The notes under the pieces: generated by a model | Databases searched by the model: none | What the model was told of the DNA's origin: nothing | The model's input: the letters and a program-made list of their open reading frames with translations, nothing else | Part shown: positions 55,546 to 63,999 of the stretch, in pieces | Numbering within the stretch: position 1 is the stretch's first letter | Layout: each line of letters starts with the position of its first letter | Source: Brachymonas sp049977365 | Lineage (GTDB): Bacteria; Pseudomonadota; Gammaproteobacteria; Burkholderiales; Burkholderiaceae_C | Direction of reading: 5' to 3' | NCBI RefSeq assembly: GCF_049977365.1 | Contig: NZ_JBNGEN010000008.1 | Span: 42,000 to 105,999 of the forward strand | Length of the DNA: 64,000 nucleotides | Made by a program: the position numbers and the translations under genes

Positions 55546-56355
55546 ATGTCGTATCTGTCACCCACCGAATTCGTCACCAAGATGGTGGACGCGGGCGAAT
55601 CCAAGATCTTCATGTCCACGCGCGACACGCTGATCCGTGCCTTCATGGCCGGTGCCATCCTGGCCCTGGCCGCCTGCTTTGCCGTGACCATCAACGTCCA
55701 GACCGGCCAACCCCTGCTGGGCGCGGTGCTGTTCCCGGTGGGCTTCTGCATCCTGTACCTGCTCGGCTTCGACCTGCTCACGGGCGTGTTCACCCTGGCG
55801 CCGCTCGCGCTGCTCGACCGCCGCCCCGGCGTGACGCTCGGCGGCGTGCTGCGCAACTGGGGGCTGGTGTTCGTGGGCAACTTCGCGGGCGCCCTGCTCG
55901 TGGCGCTGATCATGGCCATCATCTTCACCTACGGCTTCACCACGCCCCCGTCCATCGTGGGCCAGAAGATCGGCGGCATCGGCGAAGGCCGCACGCTGGG
56001 CTACGCCGCCCACGGCGCAGCCGGCATGCTGACGCTGTTCCTGCGCGCCGTGCTGTGCAACTGGATGGTCTCCACCGGCGTGGTGGGCGCCATGCTCTCG
56101 ACCCATGTGTCGGGCAAGGTCATCGCCATGTGGATGCCGATCATGGTGTTCTTCTACATGGGCTTCGAGCACTCGGTGGTGAACATGTTCCTGTTCCCGT
56201 CCGGCCTGATGATGGGCGGCAAGTTCTCGGTGGCCGACTACATGATCTGGAACGAAATCCCCACCGCGCTGGGCAATCTGGTGGGCGGCATCACCTTTGT
56301 GGGGCTGACGCTGTACTCCACCCATGTGCGCACGGCCCCCAAGCGCGTGGCCTGA
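55546..56355 (+). CDS. Formate/nitrite transporter family protein
   Basis: 269-residue pentameric anion channel protein of the FocA/NirC family, six membrane spans. Signatures: LLGFDLLTGVFTLAPLAL in parts, NFAGALLVALIMAI, LCNWMVSTGVV and MGFEHSVVNMFLFPSG in parts (the His gating residue in FEHSVVNMF). Whether it moves formate, nitrite or another monovalent acid cannot be told. The start has GAGGAG 9 nt upstream. It is followed 114 nt later by the PP2C-kinase gene, with which it may be co-regulated. Confidence 0.93.
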   Translation: MSYLSPTEFVTKMVDAGESKIFMSTRDTLIRAFMAGAILALAACFAVTINVQTGQPLLGAVLFPVGFCILYLLGFDLLTGVFTLAPLALLDRRPGVTLGGVLRNWGLVFVGNFAGALLVALIMAIIFTYGFTTPPSIVGQKIGGIGEGRTLGYAAHGAAGMLTLFLRAVLCNWMVSTGVVGAMLSTHVSGKVIAMWMPIMVFFYMGFEHSVVNMFLFPSGLMMGGKFSVADYMIWNEIPTALGNLVGGITFVGLTLYSTHVRTAPKRVA

Positions 56356-56469
56356 ACCGCCTCCGCCGTCTGCCTGACTGACTCTGACTGATCCACGGAT
56401 GCCGACCGCGCGGCAGGGCACCGAACCAGCCCCTCGCTGCCGCGCGGCCGCTCCCACAGGCCCTCACAC

Positions 56470-58242
56470 ATGACTGCCGCCACCGCCTCTCCCGCGCTGC
56501 TGCGCATCTCGGTGGGCCAGTGCACCGAGGCAGGCCGCAAGCCGCTCAACCAGGACAGCGTGGGCGCCCGCATCGCGCAGGGCGCCCTGCTGGAGCGCAA
56601 GGGCGTGGTCTGCGCGGTGGCCGACGGCATCAGCAGCAGCCCTGTGAGTCACCTGGCCAGCGAGACCGCCGTCACGGGATTTCTGGCCGACTACTACAGC
56701 ACCCCCGACACCTGGAGCGTCCAGACCTCGGCCGAACGGGTGCTGGTGGCCCTGAACGCATGGCTCCATGCGCAGAGCCGCGCCGGGGAATTCCGCTACG
56801 AACGCGACAAGGGCCATGTCTGCACCTTCAGCGCCCTGGTGCTGCGCTCGGCCACGGCCCACCTCTTCCATGTGGGCGACAGCCGCATCTACCGCCTGAG
56901 CGCCGACGGCCTGGAGCAGCTCACGCAGGACCATCGCGTCACCGTATCGGCCGAAGAAAGCTACCTGGGCCGCGCTCTCGGGGCCGACTCGCAGGTGCGC
57001 ATCGACTACCTGGCCCTGCCCCTGGCGGCGGGCGACATCTACCTGCTGGCCACCGACGGTGCCTATGCCCACCTGAGCGAAGCCGACATCCGGCAGACGC
57101 TGGCCGCCTGTGCCGGTGATCTGCAGGAAGCCGCCCAGCGCCTCGTGCAGCAGGCACTGGACGCTGGCAGCACCGACAACCTGAGCCTGCAGCTCGTGCG
57201 GGTGGATACCCTGCCCGCCCCCGATGCCCCCGACCGGCAGCAGCAGCGCCTGACCCTGCCCGTTCCGGAGCTCAAATCCGGCCTGCGCCTGGACGGCTAT
57301 CGGCTGGTGCGCCCGCTGCACGTGACCAGCCGCAGCCATCTGTTTCTGGCGGAGGACGAAGCCACCGGCTGCCGCGTGGCGATCAAGGCCCCCTCGGTGG
57401 AGATGCGCGAGAACGCCGCCTTTCTGGAACGGCTGCAGCTGGAGGAATGGGTGGCCCGCCGCATCCACGACCCCCATGTGGTCGGGGCCGCCTTTCCCGA
57501 GCGCCGGCGCACCGCGCTATACACCGCGCTCGAATTCGTCGAGGGCCAGACCCTGACTCAGTGGATGACCGACCACCCCCACCCCGATCTGGACACCGTG
57601 CGCCGCATCGTCGAACAGATCGGGCAGGGCCTGCGCGCCCTGCACCGCCTCGAAATCCTGCACCAGGACCTGCGGCCCGAGAACATCATGATCGACACCA
57701 CCGGCACCGTGCGGCTGGTGGACTTCGGCGCCGTCCGCGTGGCCGGCCTCGACCCCCGCCCGGACGACGATACACCCCCCGGCACCCTGCAGTACATGGC
57801 CCCCGAATACGTGGCCGGACTGCCCCCCTCGCCCGCCTCGGACCTGTTCTCGCTCGCCGTCATCGCCTACCAGATGCTCTGCGGCGCACTGCCCTATGGC
57901 GCGCGGCTGGCACAGGCACGCACCCGGGCCGACCAGCGCCGCATCGGACAGGGCTACCGCTCCCTCTGCCGCGACGGTGCCGCCCCTGCCCACGCCGCCA
58001 TCCCCGGCTGGGTGGACGACGCGCTGCGCAAGGCACTCGACATCGACCCCCACCGCCGCCAGGCCGACGTGGCCGAATTCCTGCACGACCTGCGGCACCC
58101 CCACGCCGGCTACCGCAGCCGCCACCGCACCCCCTGGGTGGAACGCGACCCCGTGCAGTTCTGGAAAGTCCTGGCCCTCGTCGGCCTCGCCTGCACGCTC
58201 ATCCTGCTGTACCTGCTGGCCCGGATGCACGCGGGGCGGTGA
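56470..58242 (+). CDS. PP2C phosphatase-protein kinase fusion with C-terminal membrane helix
   Basis: 590 residues. N-terminal PP2C serine/threonine phosphatase (about 13-235): LNQDSVGA, VCAVADGISSS, HVGDSRIYRLS, LATDGAY and STDNLSLQLV carry the metal-binding Asp residues. Eukaryotic-like kinase domain (about 270-545): VAIKAPS (ATP Lys), HQDLRPENIM (catalytic loop, His-Gln-Asp instead of His-Arg-Asp), VDFGAV and MAPEYVAG. One membrane helix near the C-terminus (VLALVGLACTLILLYLL). A self-contained phosphorylation switch facing the cytoplasm. Follows the anion channel gene and may control it. Starts 8 nt after a weak AGG. Confidence 0.93.
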   Translation: MTAATASPALLRISVGQCTEAGRKPLNQDSVGARIAQGALLERKGVVCAVADGISSSPVSHLASETAVTGFLADYYSTPDTWSVQTSAERVLVALNAWLHAQSRAGEFRYERDKGHVCTFSALVLRSATAHLFHVGDSRIYRLSADGLEQLTQDHRVTVSAEESYLGRALGADSQVRIDYLALPLAAGDIYLLATDGAYAHLSEADIRQTLAACAGDLQEAAQRLVQQALDAGSTDNLSLQLVRVDTLPAPDAPDRQQQRLTLPVPELKSGLRLDGYRLVRPLHVTSRSHLFLAEDEATGCRVAIKAPSVEMRENAAFLERLQLEEWVARRIHDPHVVGAAFPERRRTALYTALEFVEGQTLTQWMTDHPHPDLDTVRRIVEQIGQGLRALHRLEILHQDLRPENIMIDTTGTVRLVDFGAVRVAGLDPRPDDDTPPGTLQYMAPEYVAGLPPSPASDLFSLAVIAYQMLCGALPYGARLAQARTRADQRRIGQGYRSLCRDGAAPAHAAIPGWVDDALRKALDIDPHRRQADVAEFLHDLRHPHAGYRSRHRTPWVERDPVQFWKVLALVGLACTLILLYLLARMHAGR

Positions 58243-58692
58243 GCCCCTGCGACCTGCATGTAGCAATGCCAGTGACCGTTGAGGTATCGCCCGACTTCGG
58301 TCTGTCAATACGCACCGCGCAAATACCCGCAGCACACCCAAACCAGTCATTGAGGATTTGTCTTAATAGCGGACTTCTGCCCTACTTCCCGACGTCTACG
58401 ACTTGTTATCGCCGTCTATGCAAGTCAGGCCTCTGCCCCCCGAATAGAGAACATGCTAGCGGCGGAGAAGTTGTCTGGTTTTTATGGAGAAGAACGGATA
58501 TGAAGGAATTGCATTAGCGCTCGATTCATAAAGTACGCTATTCTTAGCCTAGAGCGCGTTACAAACACTGAAAAATTTTCTTTTGCAACAAACACTTGTA
58601 TGCATTTTTACAAAAGTGCGCATCGTAGAATTTTTCAATAAAAACAACAGCTTGCACGGAATTTAATACCGCGCTATAGCGCACCATCCCAT
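58243..58692. other. AT-rich junction with inverted repeats, no supported gene
   Basis: 450 nt between the core-type kinase gene and the CBASS operon. GC falls sharply from about 58440 on. It holds nested inverted repeats TGAAAAATT (58569-58577)/AATTTTTCA (58629-58637) with CTTTTG (58580-58585)/CAAAAG (58611-58616) inside, and the palindromes GAAAAATTTTC (58570-58580) and GCGCTATAGCGC (58671-58682). An 83-codon plus-strand frame and a 62-codon minus-strand frame are open but have no protein support. Likely the border of an acquired segment and the 3' region of CBASS. Confidence 0.55.
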
Positions 58693-59178
58693 TTAGACCT
58701 CCTTCAAGCGAGTCCATAGTCCATTTGGTTCCGTAGTGGCGACCCAAACGGCCATGTTGAGTGGATTGCCATGATTTCCAAGAATAGCCAGCAGAAAGCC
58801 ATTCATCGCACCATGAAACGCTTCAAGATATTCCAACGTGGTTTCGTAGTCTTGCGTTGAAGGAGATGGGTTTAGCTCCGGATGGGTATGCCATAGGCCG
58901 ACGGCATGCCGACCTTGGTCAAATTGCATTCGTCGATCACTGGTCGCCGAATGCAGGTCAGGTACGAAGAGATGGTGCCCTCGGACATCCCTGGGATGTG
59001 GCCCGGTGGCCACGGATACAACTACGGCTGACTCATGCGGCGCTGGGCTGAATAGCTGACCACCGGCCTCACGATGCCAGATATGGGTCTGGGCATGTCG
59101 GTACATATGTCGCAGCACCGGGTTGGAAAACAGGACGTAGCCACGGTTGTCAGGTAGCAGGAACGTTCGGTTACTCAT
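58693..59178 (-). CDS. cap3: CBASS Cap3, JAMM/MPN-family deconjugating protease
   Basis: 161-residue JAB/JAMM isopeptidase that removes conjugates placed by Cap2. The metal site is complete: Glu37 (HREAGGQLF), then HTHPELNPSPSTQD with His97, His99, Ser107 and Asp110, the exact E-xn-HxH-x7-S-x2-D pattern. I start at MSNRTFLLPDN; the frame is open 29 codons upstream but that overlaps deep into cap2. The ATG lies 8 nt inside the end of cap2, so the two are coupled. Last gene of the operon. Confidence 0.94.
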   Translation of the reverse strand: MSNRTFLLPDNRGYVLFSNPVLRHMYRHAQTHIWHREAGGQLFSPAPHESAVVVSVATGPHPRDVRGHHLFVPDLHSATSDRRMQFDQGRHAVGLWHTHPELNPSPSTQDYETTLEYLEAFHGAMNGFLLAILGNHGNPLNMAVWVATTEPNGLWTRLKEV

Positions 59179-60850
59179 GCCATGCCCGCTCCAGGGAAAT
59201 TCCGTCGTAGGGTACGGCATCCTTGGCCCACGCCCGATGTTCGAGGCCCGGATAATGGCCATCAAGGAAGCGCTTGCCGCGTACCCAGCTTCGCACCACA
59301 GGCTGGGCGATCAGGCCGTCGATTAGCGCCAGTGCCGCTTCGGAGATGAGGGCTACGGCATGGGCCGCGGCCGCCGACGTATAGCTCTGGAAATCGCTGC
59401 TGCAGGCGGGCTCGCGCTGAATCACCTCTTTAGGCCAATCCACCGCCTGTAGTGACTCCAAAGGGTCGCCCGCGGTGCGCATCCAGCGCTCGTTTGTGGG
59501 AAGAATGCAGGCATGGGCCGCAGCAACATAGGGTTCCATCCACCCAATCAACAGCGGACGCGGATGCATCTGTCGTGCCTGTTCAAGACACCAGCGCACG
59601 TCAGGCTCCCCCGTCAGGTCGATGACCACATCAATTTCCGCCAGCGTGCGCTTCGCGATCCAGGTCTGGGCGAATTCGTAATACGGCTTGAGCAATACCG
59701 CAGGATTGGACAAGGCGACTCGTTTGACGAGCAAGTCTGCCTTGCGATGACCAATTGCTTCAGCCCCCAGCAGGTGGCGGCCGATGTTGGCTGTAGATAG
59801 TGTATCCGGGTCGACCACGGAAATACACCCGACCCCGGCTTTAGCCAACTGATCAATTACGGGACTTCCGAGAGCCCCTGCGCCCAGAACCAGGACATGC
59901 CGTCGCTGACGACACGCAATTTCGGGATGTTGTTCTCGACCGCACGTCCACAACGGATCGATGCGGTCCACCAATAAGGGCAGCATCCGCGTCGTGGGGT
60001 AGGCGCGCTTAATGATGCTTCTTCCCGCGACGGTCGGTGGCCCCCCCGTCAGCAGAAAACCAAAGCTGCAGTGCGGCGCGCGCAGCAGAACGATTCGGTG
60101 AATCGCCTTCCCCCGTGGGCGACGCTGCCGCTGAAACTTGTTAGCCAGGGATTCCCCGAGCCGACCGGCGACCAATCGTTCGAGGGCCGATTCCGTGCGC
60201 GGCCAAGTGAGCGGCGTCAAGGCGTGGGCAATAGGGATATCAGCGACCAAGACGTTGCAGACTTGCGCCGCTCGATTCCCGAGAGATGCCACAAAGCGGT
60301 CGGAAAGCGCGGGATTGTCGCCGGCGACCACGATGCGACTGGGCAGCAAAAGGCGAGCCAGGTAGACCCGGGGCGCTGGATGGCGATTATCGACTGTGTA
60401 GATTCGGGTGACGGCGTTTTTTGACGAAGCCGACCGGTTAACCAGAATGGTCCAGTAATGAAGGGCCTCTTGGCCAAAGTCCCCATCTAGTTCGCCGATG
60501 AGCCACGGGTCGAGAAACTTCAAATAAAAGTGGCGCAGCAGTGCATTGATCCGATCTTCAGCCGTATTCCCGCTGCCAGGCCCCGGATCGCCTTCAAGGC
60601 ACAAGTTACCGTTGTATTCGACATGGGGGACACGCAGCACAGCATCGCTCGATAGCCGGATACTGGCGGAGTCATTGTTAGGAAAATCGGACGGCAGGAC
60701 CAGCCACGCAGACTGGAATTGCCTTCCATCCGGGAGCTCAGGCAGGCGGATCGGGAACAACCGCACCTTATCGCGGTGCCCCGTTACCTCGGGTAGAAGC
60801 GACGGGTGTTGCTCCAGAAATCGAACAAATGCCTCGGTACTCACGCGCAA
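59171..60850 (-). CDS. cap2: CBASS Cap2, E2-E1 fusion ubiquitin-transferase-like enzyme
   Basis: 559 residues. An N-terminal E2-like domain (about 1-150) has the catalytic Cys84 in HVEYNGNLCLEG. A middle domain follows, then an E1/ThiF adenylation domain (about 310-559) with the nucleotide loop LGAGALGSPVIDQL (323-329), Asp347 in VVDPDT and the E1 Cys483 in REPACSSDF. In type II CBASS this enzyme joins the CD-NTase C-terminus to targets and primes it. No ATG starts the frame: TTG at 60850 or GTG at 60844 must be used. It begins 14 nt after the CD-NTase gene and overlaps cap3 by 8 nt. Confidence 0.94.
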   Translation of the reverse strand: MRVSTEAFVRFLEQHPSLLPEVTGHRDKVRLFPIRLPELPDGRQFQSAWLVLPSDFPNNDSASIRLSSDAVLRVPHVEYNGNLCLEGDPGPGSGNTAEDRINALLRHFYLKFLDPWLIGELDGDFGQEALHYWTILVNRSASSKNAVTRIYTVDNRHPAPRVYLARLLLPSRIVVAGDNPALSDRFVASLGNRAAQVCNVLVADIPIAHALTPLTWPRTESALERLVAGRLGESLANKFQRQRRPRGKAIHRIVLLRAPHCSFGFLLTGGPPTVAGRSIIKRAYPTTRMLPLLVDRIDPLWTCGREQHPEIACRQRRHVLVLGAGALGSPVIDQLAKAGVGCISVVDPDTLSTANIGRHLLGAEAIGHRKADLLVKRVALSNPAVLLKPYYEFAQTWIAKRTLAEIDVVIDLTGEPDVRWCLEQARQMHPRPLLIGWMEPYVAAAHACILPTNERWMRTAGDPLESLQAVDWPKEVIQREPACSSDFQSYTSAAAAHAVALISEAALALIDGLIAQPVVRSWVRGKRFLDGHYPGLEHRAWAKDAVPYDGISLERAWHE

Positions 60851-60864
60851 AAAGCCAGCATGCC

Positions 60865-62121
60865 TTAGGCTAGGCCACGGGTTGGTGGCGGAGAGTACAA
60901 CCGGGTCGGGGCGCTAGGTGCCAGCCCGCCGCCAGACGTCGGCCCAGATGCCGTTCCCCCTGTGCATCCGAAAACCTCGCGTACACGGTGCTTTATTTCA
61001 TCCTCATCGTGTTTATCCAAAATTCCGCGCAGGTCGTCGATCAATAGATCGCACCAAATGTCAAACGCCGCTTTGCGCGCCCCCTGATCCTGATTCCAGC
61101 GCTCGGCAAAGTTCTCCCCTTCAACGGTGGGATTGGCAACCCAGTATTCTCCACCCCGCTCTTCAACCATGCCAGGCATTAGCTCCGCAAGATCGAGCAG
61201 CAATTCGATTGGATGGGTGTACCTGGATCCTGTGTCGACAAGTCCTTCGTAGCACTGCGTCAGCAGGGTCACGATGAGGACGGAGATGGGCTTGGTCGCG
61301 CTATCCAGATTGCCTCGCCGCACCGCCATGTCCCTGTGGCGTTTAAAGAGTCGGATGGCTACCCGAAGCGTGTCTGCCAAAGGCACTTCCTGTTCCGGAA
61401 CAGGGTCGATACTGGCATCCATGGATAGGGCGGCATTCTCTAGAACGAGGTTCAGCAGAATCGACTTTTCGGCCTGTTCTTTGACCCAGTTGGCAAAGCC
61501 TTCCGGGTTCGAGGTCTTCCACTGCTCGGTGGGTGTATCAACGACCGCCAGCGCTGTATCCTGGTGCAGGCTGGACGCTCTGAAACGTACCGAGTTCAGA
61601 GTGGCAGCTGGCACAGTACTCAAGGGAACCGATGGTGTGAATTCAAGATAGAAGCGGCAATTTGAAAACTCGACGCGCCAGCAGCGCTTCTTGGCGCTGG
61701 GATCCCAATCGGCAAGAGCAATCCCTACATCCTTAAAAAAACCCATTGGGTCGTAGGCGGCAATGCGAGAAATATCGACTGAACACACCGCATCGATATC
61801 GAATTTTGTCGCATCTGGCGGCCTGATGAGGGTCTGGGTCCTTGCCGAGCCTTGGGGCAGAATCCGGATCGCATTGCGCGGCCAATTCAGTTTGTCGACC
61901 AGATGCTGCGCAATCTCTTCATAGGCACTGGCCGCTTCTTCGACCTGTCCCTGGGGGATTGTGATGTGCTGATTGACGAAGTCGAGCTCTCGCGCCCACG
62001 CCTCCAGAGAGCGTCTACCACGCAGTTGATCAAAAGAATTATGTTCAAGTGCCATTCCAAGCACCTTTCGCCGCTTCTTGCGAGCGGACTCAACGAGCGC
62101 TCCGTATTTGGTCATAGCCAT
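60865..62121 (-). CDS. CBASS CD-NTase, cGAS/DncV-like nucleotidyltransferase
   Basis: 418 residues. Makes a cyclic oligonucleotide second messenger after phage sensing. Active site: QGSARTQT with Gly91-Ser92, then KFDIDAV with Asp108 and Asp110; the third carboxylate seems to be Glu160 in FYLEFTPSVP rather than the more usual Asp. The helical C-terminal half and a flexible tail of about 30 residues (Gly/Ser/Pro-rich, ending RGLA) fit a substrate for Cap2, which uses the extreme C-terminus. Clade and product are not assigned. Start supported by AAGGA 9 nt upstream; 11 nt after cap5. Confidence 0.93.
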   Translation of the reverse strand: MAMTKYGALVESARKKRRKVLGMALEHNSFDQLRGRRSLEAWARELDFVNQHITIPQGQVEEAASAYEEIAQHLVDKLNWPRNAIRILPQGSARTQTLIRPPDATKFDIDAVCSVDISRIAAYDPMGFFKDVGIALADWDPSAKKRCWRVEFSNCRFYLEFTPSVPLSTVPAATLNSVRFRASSLHQDTALAVVDTPTEQWKTSNPEGFANWVKEQAEKSILLNLVLENAALSMDASIDPVPEQEVPLADTLRVAIRLFKRHRDMAVRRGNLDSATKPISVLIVTLLTQCYEGLVDTGSRYTHPIELLLDLAELMPGMVEERGGEYWVANPTVEGENFAERWNQDQGARKAAFDIWCDLLIDDLRGILDKHDEDEIKHRVREVFGCTGGTASGPTSGGGLAPSAPTRLYSPPPTRGLA

Positions 62122-62132
62122 AGGGCTGTCCT

Positions 62133-63773
62133 TTAGCGTAGAGGGATAGTTTTAGAGTTTTCGTTACAGGACGATAACACTGCCGTAACCTGCTGTCCTC
62201 CGATGGAGAGCGCTGGTTTAAAGGGCTGGCCGCGGTCAGGGCGGTCATAGACGATATAGACTGGATGATGCCCCGCCTGCAGCAACTGGCCGAACCTGAA
62301 CAGGGTGCTGACTGGCGACACGCCGAACAAATGCACCCGAGATGGGCGCATTCCATCCTGGATCAGTCGAAGGGCGGTGCGTGCGACCGTGGTGAACTGT
62401 TGGAGATCGTCTGGGTGTGAAATACACCCGTCATCCGGCTGTGACACCGTGATGCGCACCCATGGTATTTCACCGTTTCGAACCCGGCCGACAATAGTGT
62501 CCGGAATGGCTTGTTCATCGATAAGTGCTGTCAATTCAAGCGACAGCAGCACTTCGTCGGCTGGCGTCGGTGGATGGTCGCTGACTTGAAAGGCGAGTGG
62601 CGGCAGGGGAGTAGCGCATGGATCCCACTGCCAGGTTTTTCGGTGGCGGTGATATTGAAAAACTTCGATGGGGCAGGCCTCGCCGACAATCCGGCCGCAT
62701 AGAACTAGGAGGGGTACCGTATGGAACGGGAACACGGCAAGCGTGTCATGAGTTATCCCACCGTTTCCGGCCAGCTGGCCGCCGACACGGCGCACTAATT
62801 CCCTAAAATCAGGCTCGTGCTCGTGCAGCACTTGGTCCCAGAAATCCGGCGACAATCGATCATCGCGCTGCGTCCGACAGAGAACATGGGCAATGTCCGG
62901 CAGCGGCGCAAGGCGCCGTCCGTGCATGGCCTCCCGCATAGAACGCTCCGATGCGACCGTCGGAATATTTGCAACATTTCCAAACAATGCGAGGGCCTGG
63001 GCGCGTGGATAGGCCAATCCATCGAGCGCATTGCGGACCATGCGAGATCGTTCCCGACGCATTTCACGCAAGAATTCTGCTGAGTGACCATCCTCATCGA
63101 TCCGGTCAATCAGCCGGTGGTGCGCATCGCACATAAGCATGATGTTTTCCGGATCGTTGGACAAAGCATGCGAAGTAGCGGAATCCCCGCGGGGTCCATC
63201 CGGGTCAGATGCGATGATATGGGCTAGATAGCCAATCCTGGCCGCTTTTGTGGTCAGTGTGGTCCGCCCCAAATCCTCGCTGCATCCGCGGTACATACAG
63301 CGGCCACCGGCCTCGTGCCAGACCAGCCTCGAGGTTTTTTCGGATATGGCTTGGCCGCGCCCCTGTCCGAACAAAGCAGCCCTGCGTTTCAGCCATTCCC
63401 CTACATCGGTCGGGGTGGCATCCAGCTTCAACCAAGCCGTGTCAGCAATGGTTGCCTGCACAAGTTCATTCAGAGGGAGTTCGACCCGATTGAGCAAATT
63501 CGCACGAGCTAATTTTTTCAGAACCTTGGCCGATTCCGCTTCGGGGTCGGCAGGCAGCAGCGGAGCATCAGCAATCGTCCCATCGAACACTTTGCAGCGA
63601 TGGCTTGCATGCACAAGCACAACGGTGCGCTCATCGGTAAGGCAGCATTCGAGCCATTGGCTCAGGGTATTGTCATCAAGCATGTCAGGCTGACAGAAAG
63701 CACCGGGACTGGCGGCAACTGACGAGGCGGCAGAAGAGGTCGATGCGATATAGGGAAAGTTCATGGAATCCAT
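62133..63773 (-). CDS. cap5: CBASS effector Cap5, HNH endonuclease with SAVED domain and N-terminal extension
   Basis: 546 residues. The HNH nuclease lies at about 145-260: zinc ligands Cys159/Cys164 (GGRCMYRGC) and Cys215/His218 (CDAHH), and HNH residues His185 (LAHIIAS), Asn210 (PENIML) and His219. The SAVED cyclic-nucleotide sensor follows at about 280-546 (for example VYIVYDRPDR). Cap5 of known CBASS starts close to its HNH and is about 390 residues; here about 140 extra residues precede it, with no similarity I recognise. Nucleotide binding would activate nonspecific DNA cleavage and cell death. First of four CBASS genes; start MDSMNFPY or the ATG three codons later. No clear Shine-Dalgarno. 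Confidence 0.93.
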   Translation of the reverse strand: MDSMNFPYIASTSSAASSVAASPGAFCQPDMLDDNTLSQWLECCLTDERTVVLVHASHRCKVFDGTIADAPLLPADPEAESAKVLKKLARANLLNRVELPLNELVQATIADTAWLKLDATPTDVGEWLKRRAALFGQGRGQAISEKTSRLVWHEAGGRCMYRGCSEDLGRTTLTTKAARIGYLAHIIASDPDGPRGDSATSHALSNDPENIMLMCDAHHRLIDRIDEDGHSAEFLREMRRERSRMVRNALDGLAYPRAQALALFGNVANIPTVASERSMREAMHGRRLAPLPDIAHVLCRTQRDDRLSPDFWDQVLHEHEPDFRELVRRVGGQLAGNGGITHDTLAVFPFHTVPLLVLCGRIVGEACPIEVFQYHRHRKTWQWDPCATPLPPLAFQVSDHPPTPADEVLLSLELTALIDEQAIPDTIVGRVRNGEIPWVRITVSQPDDGCISHPDDLQQFTTVARTALRLIQDGMRPSRVHLFGVSPVSTLFRFGQLLQAGHHPVYIVYDRPDRGQPFKPALSIGGQQVTAVLSSCNENSKTIPLR

Positions 63774-63816
63774 GATTCTTATTGGAACCAAGTCCAGAGC
63801 AGATTGGTGGAAACTT

Positions 63817-63999
63817 CTATATATGGAAATTTTCTATCTTATTTTTTGATGCTACCAGAACCAGAAGGTTATCCGTTGCCGTATGACCCTTGTCTGTCGC
63901 CTTTCCTGACTGCACATCCGCTATCCGTGACCACAGCTCGTCCATAAGAATTCTGCAATCCATGTACCAAACTCCAATAATAGGATGGCGGTCTCCAAT
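63817..63999 (-). CDS. Unrecognised short reading frame upstream of cap5, cut by window edge or a 48-residue small gene
   Basis: A 60-codon frame with no stop enters from the right edge and ends 43 nt before cap5. It may be the end of a larger gene. It can also stand alone: an ATG at 63963 has GGAG 8 nt upstream and gives a 48-residue product starting MDCRILMDELW. I recognise neither form. No promoter is seen between it and cap5, so it would share the CBASS transcript. The last codons are AT-rich, like the rest of the locus. Confidence 0.45.
   Translation of the reverse strand: MGDRHPIIGVWYMDCRILMDELWSRIADVQSGKATDKGHTATDNLLVLVASKNKIENFHI

Noticed and set aside
58266..58515. 83-codon plus-strand frame after the kinase gene
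   Set aside because: No Shine-Dalgarno, no recognisable domain, odd composition; treated as chance.
58559..58747. 62-codon minus-strand frame at the CBASS 3' end
   Set aside because: Overlaps the end of cap3 in another frame; the tail looked slightly like a transposase fragment but no catalytic motif or terminal repeats support it.
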